DNA of 64,000 nucleotides from Haloarcula sp. DT43 (lineage in GTDB: Archaea > Halobacteriota > Halobacteria > Halobacteriales > Haloarculaceae). This document shows positions 51,813 to 59,950 of the stretch, piece after piece. The DNA is taken from positions 434,001 through 498,000 of the forward strand of contig NZ_JAYMGZ010000003.1 in the NCBI RefSeq assembly GCF_037078405.1, read 5' to 3'. A program made the translations under genes and the position numbers. Within the stretch, counting starts at the first letter, position 1. Each line of letters opens with the position of its first letter. Under the pieces are notes generated by a model, which was given only the letters and a program-made list of their open reading frames with translations, was not told where the DNA came from and searched no databases.

Positions 51813-53189
51813 GTGACTCTCAGAGAGATGTTCGACCCGTCGGCCATCGCGGTCGTCGGAGCCTCGGCGACCGACGGCAAAATCGGCTACGAGGCGATGG
51901 CGAACGCGACGGCGTTCGACGGGCCGGTGTACCCGGTGAACCCATCCAGCGACGGGCGGCTGTTCGGTGCCCCGTTCGTGGATTCGGTGACAGATATCGA
52001 CGACGACGTGGACCTCGCGCTGTGCTGTGTCCCCGCACCCGCGACCCCCGGCGTCATCGAAGATTGCGGCGAGGCCGGCGTCGGCGCGGCGGTCATCTAC
52101 GCCGGCGGCTTCGCCGAGGCCGGCGACGAGGGCGAGCGGTTGCAACGCTCCGTCGTCGAGACGGCCGAGAAGTACGGCATCTCCCTGCTCGGGCCGAACA
52201 CGAGCGGGTTCGTCGTCCCCGCGACGGACCTGCTGTGTTCCTTCGCCAGCGGCGCGGAGAAGCTCCCGGCCGGAAACACCGCCATCATCGCCCAGAGCGG
52301 CGGTATCGCGCACGTCCTCGCGTTCCAGTCCCGCAGACAGGGCCGGGGCGTCTCCGCGATGGTCGGCCTCGGCAACCGCGCCAACGTCGGGTTCACCGAG
52401 ACCATCGAGTACTTCGACGGCGACGACCGGACCGACGCCATCGTCCTCCACGTCGAGGGCACCGACGACGGCCGCGGCCTGCTGGAGGCCTGCCGCGACA
52501 GCGACACGCCCGTGGTCGCGTACAAGGTCGGCCAGTCGGACGTGGGCGAGTTCGCCGAATCGCACACGGGCGCGCTCACCGGGGACCACGAACTGTACAC
52601 CGCCGGGTTCGCCCAGTACGGCGTGCCGACGGTGACGGCGACCGACGAACTCCTGGACGCCGCCGCGGCGCTCGGGAACTCGCCCGCGCCGGACGGCCCC
52701 AACGTCGGCGTCGTCACTGCGCAGGCCGGCCCGGGCATCATCATCACCGACCGCCTCCAGCGCGCCGGTGCGCGCCTCCCGTCGCTGACCGCCGAGACCC
52801 GCGAGCGGGTCGACGAGATACTCCCGGGCGTCACCTACACGGGCAACCCGGTCGACACCGGCCGGCCGATGGCGGCGTTCGGCGACGTCGTGACGGCCGT
52901 CGCCGAGGACGCCGGCGTCGACGTCGTCCTGGTGTACGAACTGTTCGAACAGTCCGTCGGCTTCCCCGTCGACGCCCTGGACGGCCTCGCCGAGCGCGTC
53001 GGGAAGCCGGTCCTGTTCGCCACCGACGGCATCGAGGAGGACATGGCCGACGACGTGGCGGCGCTCGCGGCCGCGGACGTGCCGGTGTTCGACACCCCCG
53101 AGCGGGCCGCCGACGCCGCGGCCGTCCTGGCCCGCTACGGCGAGATGCGGGCCGCCGGGACCGACTCGGAGGTGGTTGCCCATGACTAA
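51813..53189 (+). CDS. NDP-forming acyl-CoA ligase, alpha subunit
   Basis: CoA-binding/ligase subunit (458 residues) of an ADP-forming acyl-CoA synthetase. CoA site AIAVVGASATDGKIG, ligase domain VGVVTAQAGPGIIITDRLQ and the catalytic phosphohistidine motif SHTGALTG are present. The GTG at 51813 was chosen because VTLREMFDPSAIAVVG aligns exactly with the paralogue's MSLTDLFDPDSIAVIG; the longer frame from 51786 adds unalignable residues. It overlaps the beta subunit by 8 nt, forming an alpha-beta pair with a thioesterase next. In haloarchaea such pairs activate acetate or aryl acids. Confidence 0.93.
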   Translation: MTLREMFDPSAIAVVGASATDGKIGYEAMANATAFDGPVYPVNPSSDGRLFGAPFVDSVTDIDDDVDLALCCVPAPATPGVIEDCGEAGVGAAVIYAGGFAEAGDEGERLQRSVVETAEKYGISLLGPNTSGFVVPATDLLCSFASGAEKLPAGNTAIIAQSGGIAHVLAFQSRRQGRGVSAMVGLGNRANVGFTETIEYFDGDDRTDAIVLHVEGTDDGRGLLEACRDSDTPVVAYKVGQSDVGEFAESHTGALTGDHELYTAGFAQYGVPTVTATDELLDAAAALGNSPAPDGPNVGVVTAQAGPGIIITDRLQRAGARLPSLTAETRERVDEILPGVTYTGNPVDTGRPMAAFGDVVTAVAEDAGVDVVLVYELFEQSVGFPVDALDGLAERVGKPVLFATDGIEEDMADDVAALAAADVPVFDTPERAADAAAVLARYGEMRAAGTDSEVVAHD

Positions 53190-53919
53190 CAGCCCCATCG
53201 CGGCCGCCCGCGCGGACGGCCGGCAGCGACTCACCGAGGCGGAGGGCAAGCGCCTGCTCGCGGACGCGGGCATCGAGACGCCGCCGTTCGCGCTCTGTGA
53301 CACCGCCGAGGCGGCCGTCGAGGCGGCCGACGACATCGGCTATCCGGTCGTCGTGAAGGTGTCCGCGCCGTCGGTCACTCACAAGAGCGAGTGGGCCGAC
53401 GGCGCGGGCGTGGCCGTCGGACTCGACTCGGCCGCGGCGGTCCGCGAGGCCGCCACCCGTATCTTCGACGCCGCGGCCGACCGGGCCGTGGAGGCCGAGG
53501 TACTCGTCGAGGCCGCGATGGACGTCGACGCCGGGACGGAGGTCATCGTCGGCGGGCTCCGGGACCCCTCCTTCGGCCCGGTCGTGCTGACGGGGCTTGG
53601 CGGGGTATTCACCGAGGTGTTCGAGGACACCAGCCACCGAATCGCGCCAATCGACGCGGCCGAGGCGCGCGCCGCCATCGAGGACCTGCAGGCCGCGCGC
53701 CTGCTGGAGGGGTATCGCGGGAGCGACCCCGCTGACGTGGCCGCGCTCGCAGAGGTGGTCGCCACCGTGGGTGACCTCGTGACCGACCACCCAATCGCCG
53801 AACTCGACGTCAACCCCGTTCTGGCGTCCGCCGACGGGGCCGTCGCGCTCGACGCGCTCGTGGTTCTCGACGGCGAGGCTGCCACGCCAGCCGGTGCCGA
53901 ACCGGAGGGACAGCGATGA
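53182..53919 (+). CDS. NDP-forming acyl-CoA ligase, beta subunit (ATP-grasp)
   Basis: ATP-grasp subunit, 245 residues. The family start LTEAEGKRLLADAGI, SAPSVTHKSEWADGAGVAVGL with the phosphorylated His of the beta chain, and the ATP-binding LVEAAMDVDAGTEVIVGGLRDPSFGPVVLTGLGGVFTEV are all present. Together with the alpha chain it makes acyl-CoA from acid, ATP and CoA (reversible). The ATG at 53182 overlaps alpha's stop; TTG 53176 is a less likely alternative. The thioesterase gene starts 4 nt before its end. Confidence 0.94.
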   Translation: MTNSPIAAARADGRQRLTEAEGKRLLADAGIETPPFALCDTAEAAVEAADDIGYPVVVKVSAPSVTHKSEWADGAGVAVGLDSAAAVREAATRIFDAAADRAVEAEVLVEAAMDVDAGTEVIVGGLRDPSFGPVVLTGLGGVFTEVFEDTSHRIAPIDAAEARAAIEDLQAARLLEGYRGSDPADVAALAEVVATVGDLVTDHPIAELDVNPVLASADGAVALDALVVLDGEAATPAGAEPEGQR

Positions 53920-54320
53920 GCTACGAACGCGTCTGGACCGTTCGGTTCTCGGACAGCGACCCGTTCGGCATCGCCCACTACCCGCGCATCGTCGACGCGC
54001 TCCACGAGACCTCTGACATGTTCATGGAGGAAATCGGCTACCCGTTCTGGACCATCTCCCAGGACCACGGCTTCGGCCTGCCGCTGGTCGAAATCGACTT
54101 CGAGTTCGAGTCGCCCGTCGAGGCTGGCGACGAGGTGACCATCGCTCTCACGCCCGACGTCGGGACCCGGAGCGTCCGGTTCGACTACACGGCGACCTGC
54201 GACGGGCAGGTCGCGTTCGAGGGGTACGAACAGCGGGTGTGTGCCGAACACGGCGGCGGCGGGGCCATCGAGGTCCCCGAGGGCCTGCGCGACGCCATGG
54301 CGGCGTACGCCGACCAGTGA
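53916..54320 (+). CDS. Hot-dog acyl-CoA thioesterase (4-hydroxybenzoyl-CoA thioesterase family)
   Basis: 134-residue hot-dog protein. RFSDSDPFGIAHYPRIVDALHET is the 4HBT/YbgC signature, with the catalytic Asp in the position of Asp17 of Pseudomonas 4-hydroxybenzoyl-CoA thioesterase. It directly follows the acyl-CoA ligase beta gene with a 4-nt overlap, so ligase and thioesterase are in one operon. In the proposed aromatic route it would release the hydroxylated aryl-CoA as free acid (gentisate) (inference). Confidence 0.9.
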   Translation: MSYERVWTVRFSDSDPFGIAHYPRIVDALHETSDMFMEEIGYPFWTISQDHGFGLPLVEIDFEFESPVEAGDEVTIALTPDVGTRSVRFDYTATCDGQVAFEGYEQRVCAEHGGGGAIEVPEGLRDAMAAYADQ

Positions 54321-54390
54321 GTGGCCCCGGCGGAAACTATGCTTCGATAGTAACGAAGCGTTTTTACCGATTCCACAACGTCTTATTGGT

Positions 54391-54561
54391 ATGGCGGAAT
54401 TCGAGAACCCGTACGCCGAGGAAGACCCGTTCGTCGAAGCCCACTTCGACTGCCTGAACTGCGGCGGCAAACTGTGGGAGTACGCCATCCAGGGGTCGAT
54501 GGTCTGTGAGGACTGTCGGTCGATGTACAAGTCGGCCGAAATATTCGACGCACAGGTCTGA
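54391..54561 (+). CDS. Small zinc-ribbon protein (56 aa)
   Basis: A 56-residue protein with two CxxC knuckles (CLNC at 21-24 and CEDC at 39-42), the spacing of a zinc ribbon, and an acidic N-terminus. Haloarchaea encode many such small CPxCG-like proteins. A TATA-like GTTTTTAC about 25-32 nt upstream supports independent transcription. It sits between the thioesterase and gentisate dioxygenase genes; no function can be assigned. Confidence 0.75.
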   Translation: MAEFENPYAEEDPFVEAHFDCLNCGGKLWEYAIQGSMVCEDCRSMYKSAEIFDAQV

Positions 54562-54704
54562 CCCGGCCGGCGACGGCGCTCCATCCGAGGTCCACAGCTG
54601 TAGCCGTACACCTCGAAAACGCTCGATAGAGCCCCCTCTCCGACTCGATTTCTCCACAAGTCCAATACACTTATGTTGGTGCTGTGGTAACATATTGGTA
54701 GACT

Positions 54705-55811
54705 ATGTCCCAGCAAGAGGAGCAGGAGCAGGAGCAGGAGCTCGAGGACCAGCTCGAACTGAGCACAGACACGCGGGAGATTCTGGAGCGGCACAACCTC
54801 CGCCCGCTGTGGGAGGTCGAGGACGACTTCGGCAACACCATCGACGACCTCGAAGCCGACATCTGGAAGTGGGAGGACATCCAGGCCGCCATCGACGGCG
54901 TCGAGGCCGACGTCCCCATCGCGGACCTCCCGCCGGGCTTCCAGCGGCGGGTCGCCGTCCCCATCAACGCCTCGTTCGGGAACGCCATCTCCAACACCAT
55001 CTACGTCGGCGTCCAGACCGTCTCGCCCGGTGAGACGGCCCCCTCCCACCGCCACGGCGCGAACGCGCTCCGGTTCACCATCGACGGCAGCGAGGACATG
55101 AAGACCGTCGTCGCGGGCGAGGAGTTCCCCATGGAGGACAACGACCTCATCACCACGCCACAGTGGGAGTGGCACGACCACGTCAACGACTCCGACGAGA
55201 CGGCGGCCTGGCTGGACGTGCTGGACCTGCCGCTGGTGCTGGACTCGCTGAACGCCCGCAACACCTTCGAGAACCACGAACTCGAACGCCAGCCGGTCAC
55301 GAAGACACAGGGGTACTGGGCCTCCCAGTACGGCCGCGGCCGCCCGAACGACGAGGCCAACGACGGGTCCATCCCGGGCCCGTTCCAGGGCATCCGCGAG
55401 GCGACGCCGCCCTACCGATTCAAGTGGTCGGAGATGGTCGAGTCGCTGCACCAGCGCGCCGACAACGACGAGCCGGACCCCTACGACGGCTACAGCCTCT
55501 CGTATGTCAACCCCGCCACCGGCTCGCCGCCGCTGTTCCCGACGATGTCGTTCCGCGCCCAGCTTCTGCAGGAGGCGACCGACGCCCACTTCCACAACGC
55601 CACGGAGGTGTTCTTCGTCGTCGAGGGCGAGGGCGCGACCCACGTCGACGGCGAGGCGCTCTCCTGGAGCGAGCGGGACATCTTCGTCGTCCCCCCGGAC
55701 GCGACCCACCACCACGAACTGGACGGCGACGAGGCCATCCTCCTCGGGATGACCGACCGCCCGGTGTTCGAGGCGATGAACTTCTACGCGGAAGCCAGCC
55801 CCTCCTCGTAA
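54705..55811 (+). CDS. Gentisate 1,2-dioxygenase (cupin)
   Basis: Fe(II) ring-cleavage dioxygenase opening gentisate to maleylpyruvate. The 368-residue bicupin has first-domain ligands His115 and His117 (SHRHGANALRFTID) and a third His in WEWHDHV (His157). The second cupin domain carries HFHNATEVFFVVEGEGATHVDGE. An N-terminal Gln/Glu-rich stretch (residues 3-16), coded by a GAGCAG repeat at about 54717-54738, is unusual and may vary between strains. A TATA-like element lies near 54670-54677, so it may be transcribed alone. This gene anchors the gentisate pathway of the region. Confidence 0.93.
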   Translation: MSQQEEQEQEQELEDQLELSTDTREILERHNLRPLWEVEDDFGNTIDDLEADIWKWEDIQAAIDGVEADVPIADLPPGFQRRVAVPINASFGNAISNTIYVGVQTVSPGETAPSHRHGANALRFTIDGSEDMKTVVAGEEFPMEDNDLITTPQWEWHDHVNDSDETAAWLDVLDLPLVLDSLNARNTFENHELERQPVTKTQGYWASQYGRGRPNDEANDGSIPGPFQGIREATPPYRFKWSEMVESLHQRADNDEPDPYDGYSLSYVNPATGSPPLFPTMSFRAQLLQEATDAHFHNATEVFFVVEGEGATHVDGEALSWSERDIFVVPPDATHHHELDGDEAILLGMTDRPVFEAMNFYAEASPSS

Positions 55812-55903
55812 GCCCGTCCCAGTGGGGCCGGTCCCCGGACCGCCACCGACCCACACAACAACGGGTATCTTTATAATCTATCATCGATATCTGCCTATAC
55901 GGT

Positions 55904-57145
55904 ATGGTTAACGACGATAGCCCAGTCACACGTCGCTCGTATCTCAAGGGAACCGCCGGTGCCGCTGTGACGGCCAGCCTCGCCGGGTGTGCCTTCGGCG
56001 GCGGTGGCGGCAGTGACGATACGCTCACAATCGCCGGGACGGTTCCCGAGACGGGGGCCTTCTCCTCGCTCGGACAGGACCTGCGGCGCGGGTACGAACT
56101 CGGACAGGCCCGGATGAACGAGCAACTCGACCGCGACGTCGAGCTTCTCCTCCAGGACGACGAGAGCGACGCCCAGACGCTCCGGCAGAACCTCCAGCAG
56201 ATGACCAGTAACAACGACGTCAACATGATATGGGGAAGCTTCTCCAGTCTGCTGGTCACCGCCGGGAGCGCCTACGCGGAAAACCAGAACCTCCCGTTCC
56301 TGGGCATCGCCTTCGCCTACGAGGAACCTCACCGCAACGACAACTACGAGTGGACGTACGCACCGTTCCCGAAGTCCCGTGACGTCGCCCGCTCGACGCT
56401 CGGGACCCTGGAACTCATCCCGGAGAGCGAACGGCCCAGCCGCGTCGGCATCTGGGAGCCAAACTCCGGGTGGGGCAGAGAACAGGCCGAGTACTGGGAG
56501 ACCCGGCTGGGCGAGGCCGGCTACGACATCGTCCTGCGGGAGACGTTCGAAATCGGCTCGCAGGACTTCTCGACGCTCATCAGCCAGTCCCAGAGCGCCG
56601 ACGTCGAGGTGCTGCTGTCGAACCCGACGCCGGGCGGCGGCATCACGGCGGTCAACCAGATGCAGTCGAACAACTGGTCGCCGGACATGCTCAAGTTCGT
56701 CCGCGGGGCCGACCCGTCCGCGTGGTGGTCGGCCCTCGGCGACGCGGGCGCGTACGCGCTGATGTGTCCGGGCTGGGTCCCGGGCCTGACCGGCAACGGG
56801 AACCAGCAGCTCCGGGAGACCTACACGAGCGAGTACGAGACCGAGGGCCAGTACATGCCGGTCAACGTCGGCGGGTCCTACAACCTCACGCAGGTCGCGC
56901 TCCAGGCGGTCCAGGCCGCCGGCTCCATCGAGGCCGAGGCCATCCGGGACGCGCTCCGCAGCGAGACGTTCCAGACGGTCATCGGCGAGTTCGGCTTCGA
57001 GGACAACGGGCTCCCCGCGGAGGGCGAACTCACGGCCCCGACCGGTCAGTGGTGGGACGGAGCCCAGCGGCTCGCCTACCCGAACACCGGCTCCGAGCGC
57101 GCACTGGAATTCAGGTACCCCATCCCGCCGTGGAGTGAGCGGTAA
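55904..57145 (+). CDS. livK: ABC transporter substrate-binding lipoprotein (LivK type)
   Basis: Tat-exported lipoprotein of 413 residues: Arg10-Arg11 (TRRSYLKG) and lipobox ending at Cys29 (LAGC). The mature chain is a type I periplasmic binding protein (LTIAGTVPETGAFSSLGQDLRRGYELGQARMNEQL). LivK-like proteins in aromatic loci often bind aromatic acids rather than amino acids. The TATA-like TTTATAAT at 55870-55877 gives a leaderless start. First gene of livK-livH-livM. Confidence 0.9.
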   Translation: MVNDDSPVTRRSYLKGTAGAAVTASLAGCAFGGGGGSDDTLTIAGTVPETGAFSSLGQDLRRGYELGQARMNEQLDRDVELLLQDDESDAQTLRQNLQQMTSNNDVNMIWGSFSSLLVTAGSAYAENQNLPFLGIAFAYEEPHRNDNYEWTYAPFPKSRDVARSTLGTLELIPESERPSRVGIWEPNSGWGREQAEYWETRLGEAGYDIVLRETFEIGSQDFSTLISQSQSADVEVLLSNPTPGGGITAVNQMQSNNWSPDMLKFVRGADPSAWWSALGDAGAYALMCPGWVPGLTGNGNQQLRETYTSEYETEGQYMPVNVGGSYNLTQVALQAVQAAGSIEAEAIRDALRSETFQTVIGEFGFEDNGLPAEGELTAPTGQWWDGAQRLAYPNTGSERALEFRYPIPPWSER

Positions 57146-57153
57146 CTCCGACC

Positions 57154-58035
57154 ATGGTTACGGGAGAACTCGTCTCACAGTCTATCGTCAACGGCCTGTT
57201 GCTGGGCGGTATCTACGCCGTCGCAGCCCTGGGCCTGTCGCTCGTGTTCGGCATTATGGACATCGTGAACCTCGCACACGGCCACATGCTGATGGTCGGC
57301 GCGTACGTCGCCATCCTGCTGTTCGCGGCGACCGGCATCACCCCACTTCTGGGCATGTTCCTCGCAATCGGGCTGCTGTTCGCCCTCGGCATCGTCCTGC
57401 AGAAGGTGCTGTTGAAACACGTCGTCGGCGAGGGCATCGAACAGCCCATCATCGTCCTGTTCGGCCTGGCGCTGATACTGCAGAACATCGGCCAGCTGGT
57501 GCTGGGCGGGGACGCGCGGACCGCCGACCTCGGCATCCCCGGCAGCGGTATCGACCTCGGGTTCGTGTTCCTCTCCCTGCCGCGGACAGTGACGTTCGTC
57601 GTCGCGGTGTTGCTCATCGTCAGCACGTGGGCGTTCCTCCAGTACACGCGGACGGGACAGGCCATCCGGGCGACCGCACAGAACCGGACCGCGGCCAAGC
57701 ACATGGGCATCGACACGGACCGCATCTACGTCATCACGCTGGGCATCGGGACGGCGCTGGCCGGCGCGGCCGGCGCGCTGCTGTCGATGCTGTTCCCGAT
57801 TGACCCGTACATCGGGTGGTCGTACCTCCTGAAGGCGTTCGCTGTCGTCGTGCTGGGCGGCGTCGGCAGCATCCTCGGGACCCTCGTCGGCGGCGTCGTG
57901 CTGGGCGTCTCGGAGAACCTCGGCGCGCTGTACCTCGGCGGCGGCTACCGGAACGTCGTGAGCCTGCTCATCTTCCTCGGAGTGTTGTTGCTCAAGCCCG
58001 AGGGGCTGTTCGGGTCGGGAGGTGACGGCGAGTGA
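57154..58035 (+). CDS. livH: Branched-chain-type ABC permease, LivH class
   Basis: 293-residue permease, eight to nine helices. FGIMDIVNLAHGHMLMVGAYVAI is the LivH signature and the cytoplasmic loop ATAQNRTAAKHMGIDTDRIYVITLGIG contacts the ATPases. It starts 8 nt after livK and overlaps livM by 4 nt. It lacks the UrtB-style cytoplasmic insertion, consistent with Liv rather than Urt. Confidence 0.93.
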   Translation: MVTGELVSQSIVNGLLLGGIYAVAALGLSLVFGIMDIVNLAHGHMLMVGAYVAILLFAATGITPLLGMFLAIGLLFALGIVLQKVLLKHVVGEGIEQPIIVLFGLALILQNIGQLVLGGDARTADLGIPGSGIDLGFVFLSLPRTVTFVVAVLLIVSTWAFLQYTRTGQAIRATAQNRTAAKHMGIDTDRIYVITLGIGTALAGAAGALLSMLFPIDPYIGWSYLLKAFAVVVLGGVGSILGTLVGGVVLGVSENLGALYLGGGYRNVVSLLIFLGVLLLKPEGLFGSGGDGE

Positions 58036-59114
58036 GCCTGCTCCAGCGCCACCCCGAGCAGTCGCTGCTCAGGAACCGCCGCCTGCAGGGTATCGTGGCG
58101 GCCGCCGTCGTCGTGCTCGCGCTCGTGCCGCTGACGACGACCGACTCGCTGACCGGCCTCATCCTGACCGGGCTGGTGTTCGTGATGCTCGGCGTCTCGT
58201 GGAACCTGCTCGCCGGCTACGCCGGCCAGATTTCCCTCGGGCACGCCGCGTTCTTCGGCATGGGCGCGTACGTCGCCGCGTGGCTGACGACCCCCGGCGC
58301 GGCGGGCTTCCCGGCCGCCATCCAGCTCCCGATTCTGGTCGCCGTCGTCGTCGGCGGCCTGGCCGCGGCGCTCATCGCGCTCGTCATCGGGCCGGTCATC
58401 TTCCGGCTGAGCGGCCACTACTTCGCCATCGGGACGCTCGCGCTGGCGGCGGTCATCGAACTCGTGATGCTCGACCAGCGCTCGCTGACCGGCGGGTCGA
58501 CGGGGTACTACGTCCAGGGCGACCTCAGCGTCGGCGGCATCCTCTCTCACGGCGACGTGATGTTCTTCCTGACGCTCGTGGCGACGGTGGCCACGATTGC
58601 GGTCACGTACCGCATCATCGAGGGGTCCGGCGGCCTCGCCATGCAGGCCATCCACGACGACGAGGCCGCCGCCAGCAGTCTCGGCGTCAATCCACTGAAG
58701 TACAAGATGTACGCTTTCGTCGTCTCGTCGTTCTTCGCGGGGGTCGCGGGGGCGCTGTACGGCCACTACACGCTGTACATCAACCCCGCGTCCACGCTGG
58801 CGGTGACCTGGACCATCGACGCGCTGGTCGTCGTCATCCTCGGCGGGATGGGCACCTTCGCCGGGCCGGTCCTCGGTGCCGGGCTGTTCCTCCTGCTCGA
58901 CACCGGCCTGGCGGCTATCGTCGGCAGCGTCGCGACGACTATCGAGGGGACGCTCATCATCCTCTTCATCATCTTCCTGCCACAGGGGCTGTACGGGCTG
59001 GCCGAGGACTACCTCATCACGGACGTGGCGGACTCCGAGGACCCACCGTCGGACACCGTCTCCGGCGACGAAGCGGTCGACACGGAGCCGGGCGTGACGC
59101 CCGACGAAGAGTAA
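58032..59114 (+). CDS. livM: Branched-chain-type ABC permease, LivM class
   Basis: 360-residue permease starting with GTG at 58032 that overlaps livH's stop. LLAGYAGQISLGHAAFFGMGAYVAAWL is the LivM signature and the ATPase loop is QAIHDDEAAASSLGVNPLKYKMYAFV. A charged C-terminal tail of about 30 residues follows the last helix. The livF gene faces it on the opposite strand 42 nt downstream. Confidence 0.93.
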   Translation: MSLLQRHPEQSLLRNRRLQGIVAAAVVVLALVPLTTTDSLTGLILTGLVFVMLGVSWNLLAGYAGQISLGHAAFFGMGAYVAAWLTTPGAAGFPAAIQLPILVAVVVGGLAAALIALVIGPVIFRLSGHYFAIGTLALAAVIELVMLDQRSLTGGSTGYYVQGDLSVGGILSHGDVMFFLTLVATVATIAVTYRIIEGSGGLAMQAIHDDEAAASSLGVNPLKYKMYAFVVSSFFAGVAGALYGHYTLYINPASTLAVTWTIDALVVVILGGMGTFAGPVLGAGLFLLLDTGLAAIVGSVATTIEGTLIILFIIFLPQGLYGLAEDYLITDVADSEDPPSDTVSGDEAVDTEPGVTPDEE

Positions 59115-59156
59115 CCGTTCTTTAGCGTTTCTGTGCCCTCTCGAACGGGGGCCGAT

Positions 59157-59861
59157 TCAGGCCCCGAGGTACGACTCCGCGACGCGTTCGTCCTCGGCCA
59201 GTTCGGCGGACGTGCCGGACAGGGTCACCTGCCCCGTCTTGATGACGTACCCGCGGTCGGCCACGCGGAGCGCGTTGTAGATGTCCTGCTCGACCAGCAA
59301 CACCGTCGTTCCGGTCTCGTTGATGCGCTCGATGGCCTCGAACACGTCGTCGACCAGCACCGGCGCGAGGCCCAGACTGGCCTCGTCGAGCAGGAGCAGA
59401 TCCGGGTCGCTCATCAGGCCGCGGCCGATGGCGAGCATCTGCTGTTCGCCGCCCGAGAGCGTGCCGGCCTCCTGGCCCGCCCGCTCTTCGAGCCGGGGGA
59501 ATATCTCGTAGACGGTTTCGAGGCGCTCGTCCATCCCGCTGCGGTCGATGTAGGACCCGAGTTCGAGGTTCTCGCGGATGCTGCTCTCGGTGAATATCTC
59601 CCGGCCCTCCGGGACGTGGGCGACGCCCATCTCGACGACCTGTTCGTGGGGCATCTCCCCGATGTTCTCCCCCTTGAAGCGCACCTCGCCGGCCGTCGGC
59701 CGGAGGTCGCCACAGATTGTCTTGAGGGTGGTCGTCTTGCCGGCACCGTTCGCGCCGAGCAGGGCGACGGTCTCGCCTTTCTCGACGGAGAGGCTGACGT
59801 CCCAGAGGACCTGCACGTTCCCGTACGACACGTCTATCGAGTCGACTTCGAGGAGTGCCAT
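59157..59861 (-). CDS. livF: Branched-chain-type ABC ATPase, LivF class
   Basis: 234-residue ATPase: Walker A GANGAGKTT, signature LSGGEQQMLAIGRGL, Walker B LLLLDEASLGLAPVLVDDVFE, switch VEQD. The E-A-S-L-G-L-A-P run is typical of LivF. It is transcribed leftward, probably with or downstream of the FAH-family gene, facing livM. A minus-strand TATA-like CTTAAG near 59891-59896 supports the start at 59861, which matches the MALLEVDSIDVSYG opening of the family. livG lies at 50970-51719. Confidence 0.93.
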   Translation of the reverse strand: MALLEVDSIDVSYGNVQVLWDVSLSVEKGETVALLGANGAGKTTTLKTICGDLRPTAGEVRFKGENIGEMPHEQVVEMGVAHVPEGREIFTESSIRENLELGSYIDRSGMDERLETVYEIFPRLEERAGQEAGTLSGGEQQMLAIGRGLMSDPDLLLLDEASLGLAPVLVDDVFEAIERINETGTTVLLVEQDIYNALRVADRGYVIKTGQVTLSGTSAELAEDERVAESYLGA

Positions 59862-59950
59862 CGATTGCCACATGATTTATCGCCGGTTTTCTTAAGCTTA
59901 CCCCTCTGCAACCGGCCGAAAAAAGTCCCGAGCGAATCCCGCGGCGGTCG

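Noticed and set aside
53379-55856. 825-codon minus-strand frame over thioesterase, zinc-ribbon and gentisate dioxygenase genes
   Set aside because: Shadow of three well-supported plus-strand genes.
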